Shown piece by piece: positions 1 through 8,443 of a stretch of 35,274 bases of DNA. The notes beneath the pieces were generated by a model that saw nothing but the letters and a program-made list of their open reading frames with translations, was not told the DNA's origin and ran no database searches. This DNA is from CAKSQF01 sp051868045 (GTDB taxonomy: Bacteria; Bacillota; Clostridia; Oscillospirales; CAG-272), in the NCBI GenBank assembly GCA_051868045.1, contig JBJDZN010000032.1:1-35274 (forward strand). The letters run 5' to 3'. The position numbers and the translations under genes are program-made. Within the stretch, counting starts at the first letter, position 1, and every line of letters starts with the position of its first letter.

Positions 1-66
1 GCATTCCTGGATTTCAATTCGATCGTCAAGGGTCATGTGCTTGTTTCGCTTCTCTAAATTTGTCAT
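1..66 (-). CDS. IS30-family transposase, N-terminal fragment (cut by window edge)
   Basis: The minus strand encodes 22 codons starting at an ATG at 66 and running off the left edge. The peptide MTNLEKRNKHMTLDDRIEIQ continues with EC. The segment with T-L-D-D-R-I-E-I-Q-E-C matches the start of the N-terminal helix-turn-helix of IS30-family transposases, which bind the element's terminal repeats before a DDE domain cuts and joins DNA. The start is supported by an AAAGGAGGG ribosome site just upstream. That site lies in the loop of a hairpin (67-92). The DDE domain is outside the window, so intactness cannot be judged, and the outer end of the element could not be fixed. Confidence 0.7.
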   Translation of the reverse strand, partial: MTNLEKRNKHMTLDDRIEIQEC

Positions 67-92
67 AGTCTGGGCCCTCCTTTTCCCAGACT
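67..92 (-). promoter_or_regulatory. Hairpin holding the transposase ribosome binding site
   Basis: AGTCTGGG (67-74) and CCCAGACT (85-92) form an 8-bp stem. On the minus strand the 10-base loop carries AAAGGAGGG, the transposase Shine-Dalgarno site, with the start codon directly after the stem. This is known in several insertion sequences: an RNA reading in from outside folds the RBS away, so passing transcription does not make transposase. Function here is inferred from structure. Confidence 0.5.
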
Positions 93-133
93 TAATTCTA
101 CCACATAATCTTTCCCAATGTAACTTCCACTCC

Positions 134-152
134 AAATTCCACTGTGGAATTT
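134..152. repeat. 19-bp palindrome near the insertion-sequence end
   Basis: AAATTCCAC, a single T, then GTGGAATTT form a perfect inverted repeat between the transposase start and the pyk promoter. It may lie in the terminal region of the element or be an operator for pyk. I could not identify a terminal inverted repeat or target duplication because the other end of the element is outside the window. Confidence 0.4.
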
Positions 153-203
153 ACTTTGGGAATTCACTGACAAGGATTCTTTCTATGATTTTTCAGAAAC
201 AAC

Positions 204-232
204 TTGACATTATTTGTCTGTTGTGGTACAAT
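204..232 (+). promoter_or_regulatory. Sigma-A promoter for pyk
   Basis: TTGACA (204-209) and TACAAT (227-232) are separated by exactly 17 bases. The expected RNA start is near 240, giving a leader of about 70 bases before the pyk ATG. It lies about 140 bases from the transposase start codon. Confidence 0.8.
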
Positions 233-308
233 AATTGTGTATAGTCGTTTGGACTATATCTGTGAACATTGTATTGCCGCCGTTGTTTGCGGAAGAATGG
301 AGATAGCT

Positions 309-1718
309 ATGAGAAAAACGAAAATCATCTGTACCCTGGGACCTGCCAGCGAAAGTGAGGAGACCATCTCCGAATTGGTGAAGGCAGGTATGAACGTTGC
401 AAGACTGAATTTTTCCCACGGACTTCACAGTGAGCATGCCGATAAAATCAGAAAGCTGAAGGCAGTACGGGAGAAGCTCGGCGTTCCGCTCCCCATTATG
501 CTGGACACAAAGGGTCCTGAATTCCGTATCGGCACCTTTCAGAACGGGAAAATCACACTGAACGAAGGCGATCCCTTTACCTTCACCCCAGAAAAGATAG
601 TCGGTGACCAGACCATCGTCTCGGTATCCTATGCCAATATAGCTGAAGAGATGTTTCCCGGCGATACCATCCTTCTCAACAACGGTCTTATGGTATTTGA
701 GGTCACTTCGGTGGAAGGAAATCTGGTTCACACCGTGGTTAAGGCGGGAGGCGTTCTCTCCGATCGCAAATCCATGTTCTTCCCGGACAAGGAACTGCAC
801 CTGACCTATCTCTCTGAGCAGGATAAATCGGATATTCTTTTCGGTATCGAGCAGGGGGTTGACTTCATTGCCTGTTCCTTCGTGTCAAGAGCGCAGGATC
901 TGATTGATGTCCGCAATTTTCTGAAGGAAAACGGAAATCCCGATATCGACCTGATTGCCAAGATTGAGAACCGTGCCGGCGTAAACAATCTGCTTGAGAT
1001 CATTCAGAACTGTAACGGCGTCATGATCGGCAGAGGAGATATGGGCGTGGAGATTCCCTATGAAGAACTGCCTGCGATTCAGAAATTCATTATCCGCACC
1101 TGCCGCATTTATGGCAAGCGGGTTATTACTGCAACCGAAATGCTGGAATCCATGATTCACAATCCCAGACCCACCCGTGCGGAAATTTCCGACGTGGCAA
1201 ATGCGGTTTATGACGGCTCCTCTGCCATCATGCTGTCGGGTGAGACGGCGGCAGGCAGCTATCCCGTTGAGGCAGTCAAGGCAATGAGCCGCATTGCCTC
1301 TCAGGCGGAAAAAAATCTGAAACTTTCCGATGCCGTCAAGGACGAGGAATTCAAGATCAGCTCCATCGGCGAATCCCTTTCTCACGCTGCCTGCGATCTT
1401 GCTGTGGGTGCCAAGGCAAAGGCAATCGTCGTCTGCACACTGACCGGAAAGACCGCAAGAATGGTTTCCCGATTCCGTCCGCCTATCGACATCGTAGCCA
1501 TGACCACCGATGAGGCAGCTTATCGGAAACTCGCCCTTTCCTGGGGCGTTATCCCCACTATGAGTGAAGTTTTCGGTTCGACCGACGTTCTCTTCTATTT
1601 TGCGAAAACAGTGGCAAAACAGCGTCTGAAACTCCAATCCGGGGATAAAATCGTCATTACGGGCGGAGCGGCAAATGATCCCAGCGGAACGACTCTGATC
1701 AAGGTTGAAACGATCTGA
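309..1718 (+). CDS. pyk: Pyruvate kinase
   Basis: Cytoplasmic glycolytic enzyme that transfers phosphate from phosphoenolpyruvate to ADP, giving pyruvate and ATP. The 469-residue protein is the usual short form: TIM barrel, small B domain (about 70-165) and C-terminal allosteric domain, without the extra PEP-utiliser domain found in Bacillus. The barrel signatures are present: MLDTKGPE (64-71), IAKIENRAG with catalytic Lys218, GRGDMGVE (241-248, metal-binding acidic residues), and TRAEISDVANAVYDG. The start at 309 is chosen because GGAGA lies 6 bases upstream and the peptide begins MRKTKIICTLGP as in the family; an in-frame ATG at 297 lacks a spaced RBS. The promoter is at 204-232. The arabinofuranosidase gene follows after 36 bases without a visible terminator, so read-through is likely. 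Confidence 0.97.
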   Translation: MRKTKIICTLGPASESEETISELVKAGMNVARLNFSHGLHSEHADKIRKLKAVREKLGVPLPIMLDTKGPEFRIGTFQNGKITLNEGDPFTFTPEKIVGDQTIVSVSYANIAEEMFPGDTILLNNGLMVFEVTSVEGNLVHTVVKAGGVLSDRKSMFFPDKELHLTYLSEQDKSDILFGIEQGVDFIACSFVSRAQDLIDVRNFLKENGNPDIDLIAKIENRAGVNNLLEIIQNCNGVMIGRGDMGVEIPYEELPAIQKFIIRTCRIYGKRVITATEMLESMIHNPRPTRAEISDVANAVYDGSSAIMLSGETAAGSYPVEAVKAMSRIASQAEKNLKLSDAVKDEEFKISSIGESLSHAACDLAVGAKAKAIVVCTLTGKTARMVSRFRPPIDIVAMTTDEAAYRKLALSWGVIPTMSEVFGSTDVLFYFAKTVAKQRLKLQSGDKIVITGGAANDPSGTTLIKVETI

Positions 1719-1754
1719 TCTGTTCAGAATTTATCAAAAGAAAGATCTGATTTT

Positions 1755-4700
1755 ATGAGTGATAATTTTACCAAAGGCAAACTATTGAAAATCCCTTATG
1801 CGATCCTCCCCACCGGTGCGGTCAAACCCAAGGGATGGCTTCTGGATCAGTTGAACCTTCAGGCAAAGGGCTTTGCGTCCGACATGGAGTCCTATCCCGA
1901 TTATGGGAAGGACAGCGCATGGAAGGGCGGTAACGGCGAAAATTGGGAGGACGGTCCCTACTATCTTCGGGGACTGGTCTGCCTTGCCTATGTGCTGGAA
2001 GATCAGACGCTGATCGACCGTGCCAAAGTCTGGATTGAGGCGATCCTTGCCTCCCAGAGAGAAGACGGAATGTTCGGACCCACCACCAATGAGGATTGGT
2101 GGTCCAGAATGCCCGTTCTCATGGCATTGCGGGACTACTACGAGGCAACCGAACGGATGGGATGCCCTGACGGAAGGATTCTGCCCTTCATGGAGTCCTA
2201 TTTCAGGGGGCAGTTGAAAAATCTTCCGGGGAAGCCACTGGAATCCTGGGCGAAGGCGAGAGGCGGGGACAATCTGGACAGCGTTCTGTGGCTGTACAAC
2301 CGCCTCTACCGTGAGGACGCTCCCAATGCGACCGACTGGCTGCTGGAGCTTGCCGCACTGCTCAGGGAGCAGACCACCGACTGGGTGCGCCTGATGCACG
2401 AGACCACCGTCCGTACTCATGTGGTCAATACCAGCCAGGCGATGAAAACGCCTCCCCTGTATTATCTTCTTTCGAACGATTCCGCCGATCGCAGCGCACT
2501 GAAGTCGGGGCTTCGTCACATTTCTGTGGATCACGGACGCATTGACGGTCTGCCAAACTCCGATGAGGCGGCAAGGGACAATCAGTCCACCCGGGGCAGT
2601 GAGCTTTGCGGAATCGTGGAGGGAATGCTTTCTACCGAGATTGCCTTTTCTATCCTTGGCGATGCTTATCTATGTGACAGACTGGAGACGCTGGCATATA
2701 ATGCTCTCCCTGCGGCATACGCCCCCGATTATAGCGGACACGTCTATTTTATCCTTCAGAATCAGGTGCTGGCAACCACCGGTTACCATGAATTTGATTG
2801 CGATCATGGCGACAGTTCTGCTTTTGCCGCTCCCTGCGGATTCGATTGCTGCTTTGCCAACAACCATATGGGGTGGGCGAAGTTTGTCAAATCCATGTGG
2901 ATGGCAGAGCAGAGTGGGGGACTTGCCATTGTGGCATACGGTCCCTCTTATGTGGAGACCGCTCTGCCGGACGGTAAGATTGCCCGCTTTACCGAAGAGA
3001 CCGAATATCCCTTCCGGGACAGCGTTCGGCTGACCTATGGGGGAGAAACGGCGGAATTTGCACTCTGCCTGCCCATTCCCGCATGGTGTAAAAATGCCGG
3101 TGTAACGGTGAACGGAGAAGCCGTTGAGGGACTGACTCCGGGAAATATCCGGAGAGTTTACCGTCAGTGGAATGAAGGGGATGTGGTGGAAATTACCCTC
3201 CCCATGGAACCGGTTTTCTCCGAATGGTATAACCGTTCGGTTGCCGTCACCCGGGGTCCCCTGATTTACTCCCTGAAAATAGACGAGGAATGGGTCCCCT
3301 ATTCCGACAATTCCACCCGTGAAATAAAGGCAGATGTCTTCGGATGTGTGAAGAAGCAGGAGGTCTATCCGAAATCCCGTTGGAACTATGCGCTCCTTCC
3401 CGATGCAGACGAGATGACGGTGGAAACCCGTCCCCTGACAAAGCAACCCTTTACTTCGGATTCAGCCCCCGTTGTGCTGAAGGCGAAGGGACAGATCGTG
3501 CCGGAATGGAGGCTGGACGGAAACCGTGCGGCATCCCAGCCCTTCGGCGGTGTGACCTACGATGAGACCGCCCAGAGCGAGATCGAGCTGATTCCCTACG
3601 GTGCGGCAAGACTGAAAATCACCCATTTTCCGAGAATATCCGACGATGTGAACCGAATCTATCGGGACGATCCGATTGTCAGCCGGACTTCCGATCAGAC
3701 CCGTTGTGAATTCTGCAACGTGACGCTGCCGGTTGCAGAGGGCTATGCCCTTACCATCTATCCCGAGGCAGGGAACAACTATCGGCTGTACCTCAACGGG
3801 AATCTGGTGGATGTGGTGGACAATCGGGTGGAGGAATTGCAGAATTTCTCCGAATACTGCCGCTTTGGCTGCTATAACCGCCTGACTTTTATGGGTGATC
3901 CCATCAAGGCTATCGAAATCACACCGAAAAATCAACTGACCGCCGTTTATGCGACCAATATTGAGGCGCGTCCCTACGGAATCACCGTTACTGTCAATGT
4001 GGATCGGAAAAATTACGGATACGAGATTGATCTGGGGGAGGACAGGGAGACTCTGAATCGCCATTTCCGTGGCTTCAAGTCCCAAAAGGCAGTGATTTCG
4101 GGTCTGAATCCCGATACCGACTACTACTTCCGTCTGATTTCCACCATTGGAGGCAAGCGGGTCAGAAGCGAGGTTTATCGGGTCAGAACCGCCCTTGAAC
4201 CCGATCTGGCACCCACATTCCCCTCCTATACCGGCGATTATTCCTCCGAAAACTGGAAGGAATTTGCGGAACCCGAAATGTCTCAGTTCTTCAACGGCAG
4301 TCTCATGGTAGACAGCACCCCCGATTATAAAATTCTGTTGAAGGGCGGGGAAAGGTGGAATCAATATGAGGCATCGGTTCGCCTGACTTTGCGTAAGGGA
4401 AACGGCAACGCCGGTCTGCTTTTCAACACCACTGAGCCTGCCATGGGTCCCGATACCTATCAGGGCTACTATTTCGGACTCTCCAAGGGCGGTGCCGTAT
4501 TGGGATCGGCTAGCGGCAGTTGGAACGAGCTGGCGACCGCCGATTTCGAGGTGAAGGAAGGGGAACCCTATCAGCTTCGGGTTCAGGTTTCCGACGGCAG
4601 AATCCGCTGCTTTGTGAATGATATGCCTGTCTTCGCCCTGTATAACGGCGACCACGAGTGCGGAAGTGTGGGACTGCGGACCTATCATGAAGCCTTCTCT

Positions 4701-5081
4701 GCCGATTATGTAAAGGTCCGTCCGTTGGCAGAGGATGAGATTTCGGCACTTCTGACCATTGAGAAGCCTGAAATTCCCGATTTTACGGTCAGTGCCAGAA
4801 CCGCCTTTGAACTGATTCAGGTCACCTTCCCCAAAATTCCCGGAGCCGATCGCTATCGCATCGACTACGGAACCTCTTCCGGCTTCTATCAGAATACGCT
4901 GTCTGACATCCGGTTCAATCCCTATAAGGGTTCGGCTCCCTTCGCAGCAGACAAGACGGCGTTTACCTTCACGGGAACCACCTGTTATCTGCGCATGAGC
5001 GCATGGCACGGTGATCGCAAGATCACCGAGTCGGAGGAGATTCGGGTTCAACGGACGACTTCCGATGGCGACTGCGACTGA
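1755..5081 (+). CDS. GH127-like beta-L-arabinofuranosidase with C-terminal FN3 and concanavalin-like domains
   Basis: An 1108-residue protein whose first ~640 residues fit the DUF1680 family (clan of GH127, GH142 and GH146), which removes beta-L-arabinofuranose from plant glycoproteins and pectin side chains. The known active site, a zinc held by one Glu and three Cys with one Cys as nucleophile, appears conserved: Glu283-x-Cys285 in RGSELCGI and Cys365-Cys366 in GFDCCFAN. Downstream are a fibronectin-type-III-like unit (~738-813), a concanavalin/LamG-like beta-sandwich (~820-990) and a second FN3-like unit (~1005-1098). No signal peptide is seen at the N-terminus (MSDNFTKGKLL), so the enzyme is predicted cytoplasmic, which is odd for a protein with accessory domains of this kind. 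The RBS is weak (AAAGAAAG), suggesting coupling to pyk transcription. Exact GH family number and substrate are not proven. Confidence 0.85.
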   Translation: MSDNFTKGKLLKIPYAILPTGAVKPKGWLLDQLNLQAKGFASDMESYPDYGKDSAWKGGNGENWEDGPYYLRGLVCLAYVLEDQTLIDRAKVWIEAILASQREDGMFGPTTNEDWWSRMPVLMALRDYYEATERMGCPDGRILPFMESYFRGQLKNLPGKPLESWAKARGGDNLDSVLWLYNRLYREDAPNATDWLLELAALLREQTTDWVRLMHETTVRTHVVNTSQAMKTPPLYYLLSNDSADRSALKSGLRHISVDHGRIDGLPNSDEAARDNQSTRGSELCGIVEGMLSTEIAFSILGDAYLCDRLETLAYNALPAAYAPDYSGHVYFILQNQVLATTGYHEFDCDHGDSSAFAAPCGFDCCFANNHMGWAKFVKSMWMAEQSGGLAIVAYGPSYVETALPDGKIARFTEETEYPFRDSVRLTYGGETAEFALCLPIPAWCKNAGVTVNGEAVEGLTPGNIRRVYRQWNEGDVVEITLPMEPVFSEWYNRSVAVTRGPLIYSLKIDEEWVPYSDNSTREIKADVFGCVKKQEVYPKSRWNYALLPDADEMTVETRPLTKQPFTSDSAPVVLKAKGQIVPEWRLDGNRAASQPFGGVTYDETAQSEIELIPYGAARLKITHFPRISDDVNRIYRDDPIVSRTSDQTRCEFCNVTLPVAEGYALTIYPEAGNNYRLYLNGNLVDVVDNRVEELQNFSEYCRFGCYNRLTFMGDPIKAIEITPKNQLTAVYATNIEARPYGITVTVNVDRKNYGYEIDLGEDRETLNRHFRGFKSQKAVISGLNPDTDYYFRLISTIGGKRVRSEVYRVRTALEPDLAPTFPSYTGDYSSENWKEFAEPEMSQFFNGSLMVDSTPDYKILLKGGERWNQYEASVRLTLRKGNGNAGLLFNTTEPAMGPDTYQGYYFGLSKGGAVLGSASGSWNELATADFEVKEGEPYQLRVQVSDGRIRCFVNDMPVFALYNGDHECGSVGLRTYHEAFSADYVKVRPLAEDEISALLTIEKPEIPDFTVSARTAFELIQVTFPKIPGADRYRIDYGTSSGFYQNTLSDIRFNPYKGSAPFAADKTAFTFTGTTCYLRMSAWHGDRKITESEEIRVQRTTSDGDCD

Positions 5082-5101
5082 TCCCTCTGCATAATTCCTT
5101 G

Positions 5102-5124
5102 TTCCCCGGGATTTTCCCGGGGAA
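5102..5124 (+). other. Strong hairpin between the GH127-like and PIG-L genes
   Basis: TTCCCCGGG (5102-5110) pairs with CCCGGGGAA (5116-5124) around an ATTTT loop. No T-run follows on either strand, so this is not a standard terminator. It could protect or process an RNA linking the two genes, or be a weak terminator. The rest of this 127-base gap shows only the AAAGGG ribosome site of the next gene. Confidence 0.5.
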
Positions 5125-5208
5125 AATCCTAACGAGGGAGAAATCTTATCTGGAAGAATGGACAAATGTCAAGGCATTATGGTCCTCAAAAAGAAAGGGT
5201 AAATCATC

Positions 5209-6888
5209 ATGAAATCCAAACTGTCTTTTTTTCTGATTCTTGCGATACTGCTGGGAATCCTTTCATTTTTGCCCGTCTCTGCGGATGATCTGTTTGACAT
5301 TACCGCAACCGACGGTACTGTTGCGAACCTGACCAATACTTCGGTCAGAAAGTACTGGAATCCCACTCGGGAGGACTCGTCTGTTCATATTGAAATAACG
5401 GAAGGGCGCATCACGGACGGTATCTTTATCTGTTGGTATACCGACGACAGCGTGTTTACCCTGACGGCAAGAGATGCCGACGGGAACACGGTGACCTCTT
5501 ATCAGAACGGCGACAAATATGACGGATATGCCTGCTTCTATGAGCTGGATACCGATACCCGAACCATCGACATTGAGATGCCCGTCCGATTGGATTCGGA
5601 TACCGGAGCGTCGGTTGCGGAGTACGGAATCGCCTATCTGAAGGTGTCGGATTACGAAAATCCGGATCCCGACATGATGAAGTGGCAGTCCCCTACCGAA
5701 AAGTGTGATCTTCTGGTGGTGGCAACCCATCAGGACGATGAATTCATCTTCCTCGGCGGAGTCATTCCCGCTTATCTGGATCAGGGTTACAGCGTGGCAC
5801 TGGCGTATACCTCAACCTGCGCCCGAATCCGTGTGGAGGAGGGACTTCAGGGTATCTGGGAGTCGGGAATCCGCAGTTATCCCACCTTTATTGGTTTCCC
5901 CGATCTGGGGCGAAAGGAGACCATCGAAGAGGCTGCAGAGGTCTGGGGCGGAATGGAGCAGGTGGTTCTTGCCTTCGTGCGGGAAATCCGAATCCGTCAA
6001 CCGGAGGTCATCGTTACCCACGATGAAGAGGGGGAAAACTACCATAATTCCCATAAAGTGACGGCAAAAGCATTGGAAGAGGCAGTCGTCAAGGCGGCAG
6101 ATCCTACCTATGATCCCGAAAGTGCCGAACGCTACGGCGTATGGCAGGTGTCCAAACTGTATTCCCATCTTTATAAGAATAATCAGATTTCGCTGAATTA
6201 TGACCTCCCACTGTCCAGCTACGGCGGCATGACGGCATATGAGGTAGCGACGGCATCATACGCCCATCACGAGTCCCAGCAGGAATTCTATCAGTTGTCC
6301 TGGTCGGCCATTCTGCCCGGCGGAAAATATGATAATAGCCTGTTCGGATGCGTGTTCAGTACGGTTGGCTACGATCAGGTAGACCTGTTCTACGGTACCT
6401 CGGTCTACCGTGGGGAATCTGCTCTTTCCCCGAACGACCCGTCTGAGGAGACCGACATAACAACCACGACCGACTCCGCACCTGTGACGACACCGATCCC
6501 GTCTCCTTCTGAGACAACTGCACCTGAGCCCGGAGATACCACGACCGATGTCACGCCTGTGACAACACCGCCCCCATCTCCTCCTGAGACAACTGCGCCT
6601 CAGCCTGAGACGACTCCCGTTACAATGTCGGATTCGGGAGTCCCGACTACATCCGTTCCCGACATCGGCAGCGCAGAGAATCCGCCTGTGACGACCTCAC
6701 CTGCGGAAGCGTCGGGACAGAATACAACCAATGTCAGCACAGCGGCGAACACGTCATCCCATGTGTCCACAAGCACCAGAGGATCAATACCGATGTCCAA
6801 AATCCTCATTGCGTTTGTCCTGATTGTCATTCTGATCGTCGGCATTCTGATAATTGTCTTTATCCAGAAAAGATGGCGGAGGTATTGA
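5209..6888 (+). CDS. Exported, membrane-anchored PIG-L/LmbE-family deacetylase
   Basis: A 559-residue protein with four parts. First, a signal peptide with a hydrophobic core at 6-22 and likely cleavage after VSA (residue 25). Second, an unrecognised domain to ~160. Third, a PIG-L domain (~165-400) with the zinc motif THQDDE (His174, Asp176, Asp177, Glu178; the usual form is AHPDDE) and the second metal site in NYHNSH (His279, His282). Fourth, a Thr/Pro/Ser-rich stalk (~415-520) leading to a membrane helix (~527-552) and a basic tail KRWRRY. PIG-L enzymes remove N-acetyl groups from amino sugars such as GlcNAc conjugates. The layout puts the catalytic domain outside the cell, held off the membrane by the stalk. 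RBS AAAGGG lies upstream of the ATG. The substrate is unknown; cell-wall or host glycans are possible. Confidence 0.85.
   Translation: MKSKLSFFLILAILLGILSFLPVSADDLFDITATDGTVANLTNTSVRKYWNPTREDSSVHIEITEGRITDGIFICWYTDDSVFTLTARDADGNTVTSYQNGDKYDGYACFYELDTDTRTIDIEMPVRLDSDTGASVAEYGIAYLKVSDYENPDPDMMKWQSPTEKCDLLVVATHQDDEFIFLGGVIPAYLDQGYSVALAYTSTCARIRVEEGLQGIWESGIRSYPTFIGFPDLGRKETIEEAAEVWGGMEQVVLAFVREIRIRQPEVIVTHDEEGENYHNSHKVTAKALEEAVVKAADPTYDPESAERYGVWQVSKLYSHLYKNNQISLNYDLPLSSYGGMTAYEVATASYAHHESQQEFYQLSWSAILPGGKYDNSLFGCVFSTVGYDQVDLFYGTSVYRGESALSPNDPSEETDITTTTDSAPVTTPIPSPSETTAPEPGDTTTDVTPVTTPPPSPPETTAPQPETTPVTMSDSGVPTTSVPDIGSAENPPVTTSPAEASGQNTTNVSTAANTSSHVSTSTRGSIPMSKILIAFVLIVILIVGILIIVFIQKRWRRY
6462..6625 (+). 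repeat. Imperfect in-gene repeat encoding the Thr/Pro stalk
   Basis: Two similar blocks encode PVTTPIPSPSETTAPEP and PVTTPPPSPPETTAPQP, separated by a short DTTTDVT stretch. Low-complexity Thr-Pro stalks are common in Firmicute surface proteins and often vary in length between strains. This is a coding repeat, not a CRISPR array. Confidence 0.7.
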
Positions 6889-6927
6889 GACTCAGAAAAG
6901 GCTGATGCCGAACCCTCCCCGCAAAAT

Positions 6928-6982
6928 CATCCCCTCAAAGGGTTCCCGAAAATCGGGAACCCTCTGAGGGGATGCCTTTTTT
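6928..6982 (+). terminator. Strong intrinsic terminator after the PIG-L gene
   Basis: CATCCCCTCAAAGGGTTCCCGA (6928-6949) pairs with 6953-6974 around AAA, a 22-bp stem with one mismatch. It is followed by a T-rich tract at 6977-6982 on the plus strand. On the minus strand four T follow, so it may also stop transcripts arriving from the convergent GH43/SUFU pair. Confidence 0.85.
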
Positions 6983-7012
6983 ATCTGTGTTGAAATGGTT
7001 CAAATGCTCTTG

Positions 7013-7546
7013 TTATCGGCTGATTATCAGTGGGGGACGGTTGGGATCGGCAATCAGGGAGGGCATTCTGCGCAGCAGTGCCGCACCGTCGGCGGACAGA
7101 CGGAAATCCAGCTCCGATTTCGTCAGGGGAACCACCTGGTAGACGGTCACAATCCGACCGTCCGGGCATGGTACCACCAGATCGCTGCCCTCCGCATTTG
7201 GAAGGGGGTAGAGAGTCATGGCGACAAAGGGTTCCCAGTTTTCGACCGGCAGCAGATGCCCGTACCCCAGCCACTCTCCGCCGCTGATCCGCTCGGCAAT
7301 GGAGCGCAGCGCGGCTCTGGCGGGATGGTTTTCCCCGATCGGATCGCCGTGGGAAAGCAGGATGGCAAATTCGGCATACAGCATACCTTCCTCCCACATT
7401 CCGCCGGGGGGAATCATGCCCATTCTGCCGATGCCGCAGGAGATCAGGAGCTGTCCCTTTGGGTGTTCCAGAATCTCCATCTGCCAATCGTCGGAACCGG
7501 CGGATGCCGCCAGTCTGGCAATTTTCTCTGACAGGGTCATCGTCAT
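7013..7546 (-). CDS. Suppressor-of-fused (SUFU) domain protein
   Basis: The 177-residue soluble protein resembles the bacterial suppressor-of-fused domain. It shows an early strand ending in an R-M-G-M segment, a YAEFAILL motif (family pattern yaEL.i.LP), a middle helix AALRSIAERI, an LGYGHLLP strand, then VYQVVPLTKSEL and a final L-L-x-x-M helix. In animals SUFU binds Gli transcription factors. Bacterial homologues have no settled function and are often linked to immunity-protein or polymorphic-toxin families. No catalytic motif is apparent. The start codon lies 6 bases after the GH43 stop with no good RBS of its own, so translation is probably coupled; an ATG at 7540 is equally possible. 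Fold assignment is moderate; role unknown. Confidence 0.65.
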   Translation of the reverse strand: MTMTLSEKIARLAASAGSDDWQMEILEHPKGQLLISCGIGRMGMIPPGGMWEEGMLYAEFAILLSHGDPIGENHPARAALRSIAERISGGEWLGYGHLLPVENWEPFVAMTLYPLPNAEGSDLVVPCPDGRIVTVYQVVPLTKSELDFRLSADGAALLRRMPSLIADPNRPPLIISR

Positions 7547-7552
7547 GACGGC

Positions 7553-8443
7553 TCAGGCAAGGGGCATGGGGTGATCGACCCCAAAATCAGGAGTATCGCA
7601 GACCAGAATATTCCTGCCGTTCATCGGTTCAAACCGGATGCCCGCAATCGACAGTCGGCGGGGATGAATCTTTCCCGGTGCATAATGGGTGTGATAGACG
7701 ATAAACATCTTCTGACCGTCAGGCGAGCGGGTGATGCAGTGATGTCCCGTACCGCTGACCTTTACACCGTCGCCTACCAGAATGGGATTGCCCTCGTATC
7801 TGACATAGTCCCCCAGGGGCGAATCGGAGGTGGCATAGCAGACGCAGTAGTAAGGGGATTCATAGTGACAGGCAGAATAGGTCAGATAGTAGATTCCATC
7901 CTTTTTGAGCAGATAAGGTGCCTCGGCAACTGCCGCCTGATGACATTCGTAGTCCTTCTCGGCAGCGATCAGCAACTTTTCGGTGGACAGATCAGGGGTA
8001 ATCCGGTCGGGGAGCATCTTCACTCCGTAAAGGGCGTACCGATGATCCTTTCGCCAGGAAACATAGTAGATGAACATCTCGTCTCCCTCAAACCAGATAT
8101 GTCCGTCAATGGAATGATCGAACAAAAAACCGTCCTGTGGAATGAAGGGACCCAGTGGGGAGTCGGCAATTGCCAGTCCCAGATGCTCGGAGACGGAGGC
8201 AAGCATGTAGAATTTGCCGTCCTTCTCCTTGACATCGGGTGCCCAGAAGGCACGCTCCATGCCCCAGGCAGTTTTCAGGCAGATACCCTTGTTTTCCCAG
8301 TGGATCAGATCTGTCGAGGTGTAAACCTCATATCCTCTGCTATGCTTGGGGTAAGAGGTGGCATACAGATAATAGACCCCGTTGTAGTAGAGAATGTCGG
8401 GATCGGCATATCCGTCCAGAATCGGATTCTGAAAGTTTTCCAT
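7553..8443 (-). CDS. Glycoside hydrolase family 43 enzyme (arabinanase/arabinofuranosidase/xylosidase type)
   Basis: A 296-residue single-domain five-bladed beta-propeller of the GH43 type, without a signal peptide, so predicted intracellular. The three expected catalytic acids are visible: Asp14 in GYADPD (general base), Asp113 in SIDGHIW (pKa modulator) and Glu174 in VAEAPYLL (general acid). Blade motifs such as YYLYATS and YYLTYSA and the SGTGHH ligand loop near the substrate also fit. GH43 enzymes cleave alpha-L-arabinofuranosyl or beta-xylosyl bonds; which one cannot be told from sequence alone. An AGGATGG site lies about 10 bases before the ATG. The 105-base gap upstream shows no convincing promoter. 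It is transcribed with the SUFU gene and may act on oligosaccharides together with the GH127-like enzyme encoded nearby on the other strand. Confidence 0.9.
   Translation of the reverse strand: MENFQNPILDGYADPDILYYNGVYYLYATSYPKHSRGYEVYTSTDLIHWENKGICLKTAWGMERAFWAPDVKEKDGKFYMLASVSEHLGLAIADSPLGPFIPQDGFLFDHSIDGHIWFEGDEMFIYYVSWRKDHRYALYGVKMLPDRITPDLSTEKLLIAAEKDYECHQAAVAEAPYLLKKDGIYYLTYSACHYESPYYCVCYATSDSPLGDYVRYEGNPILVGDGVKVSGTGHHCITRSPDGQKMFIVYHTHYAPGKIHPRRLSIAGIRFEPMNGRNILVCDTPDFGVDHPMPLA

Noticed and set aside
3462..5165. Long open frame on the minus strand opposite the GH127-like gene (567 codons)
   Set aside because: It is antisense to a gene with intact catalytic motifs, has no RBS or promoter, and its translation is low-complexity and matches no family I recognise.
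5158..5202. 14-codon frame just before the PIG-L gene
   Set aside because: Its RBS spacing is poor and nothing supports translation; it ends close to the real RBS only by chance as far as I can see.
6462..6625. CRISPR-like repeats
   Set aside because: The repeats are imperfect, in frame, and encode a Thr/Pro stalk of the PIG-L protein.
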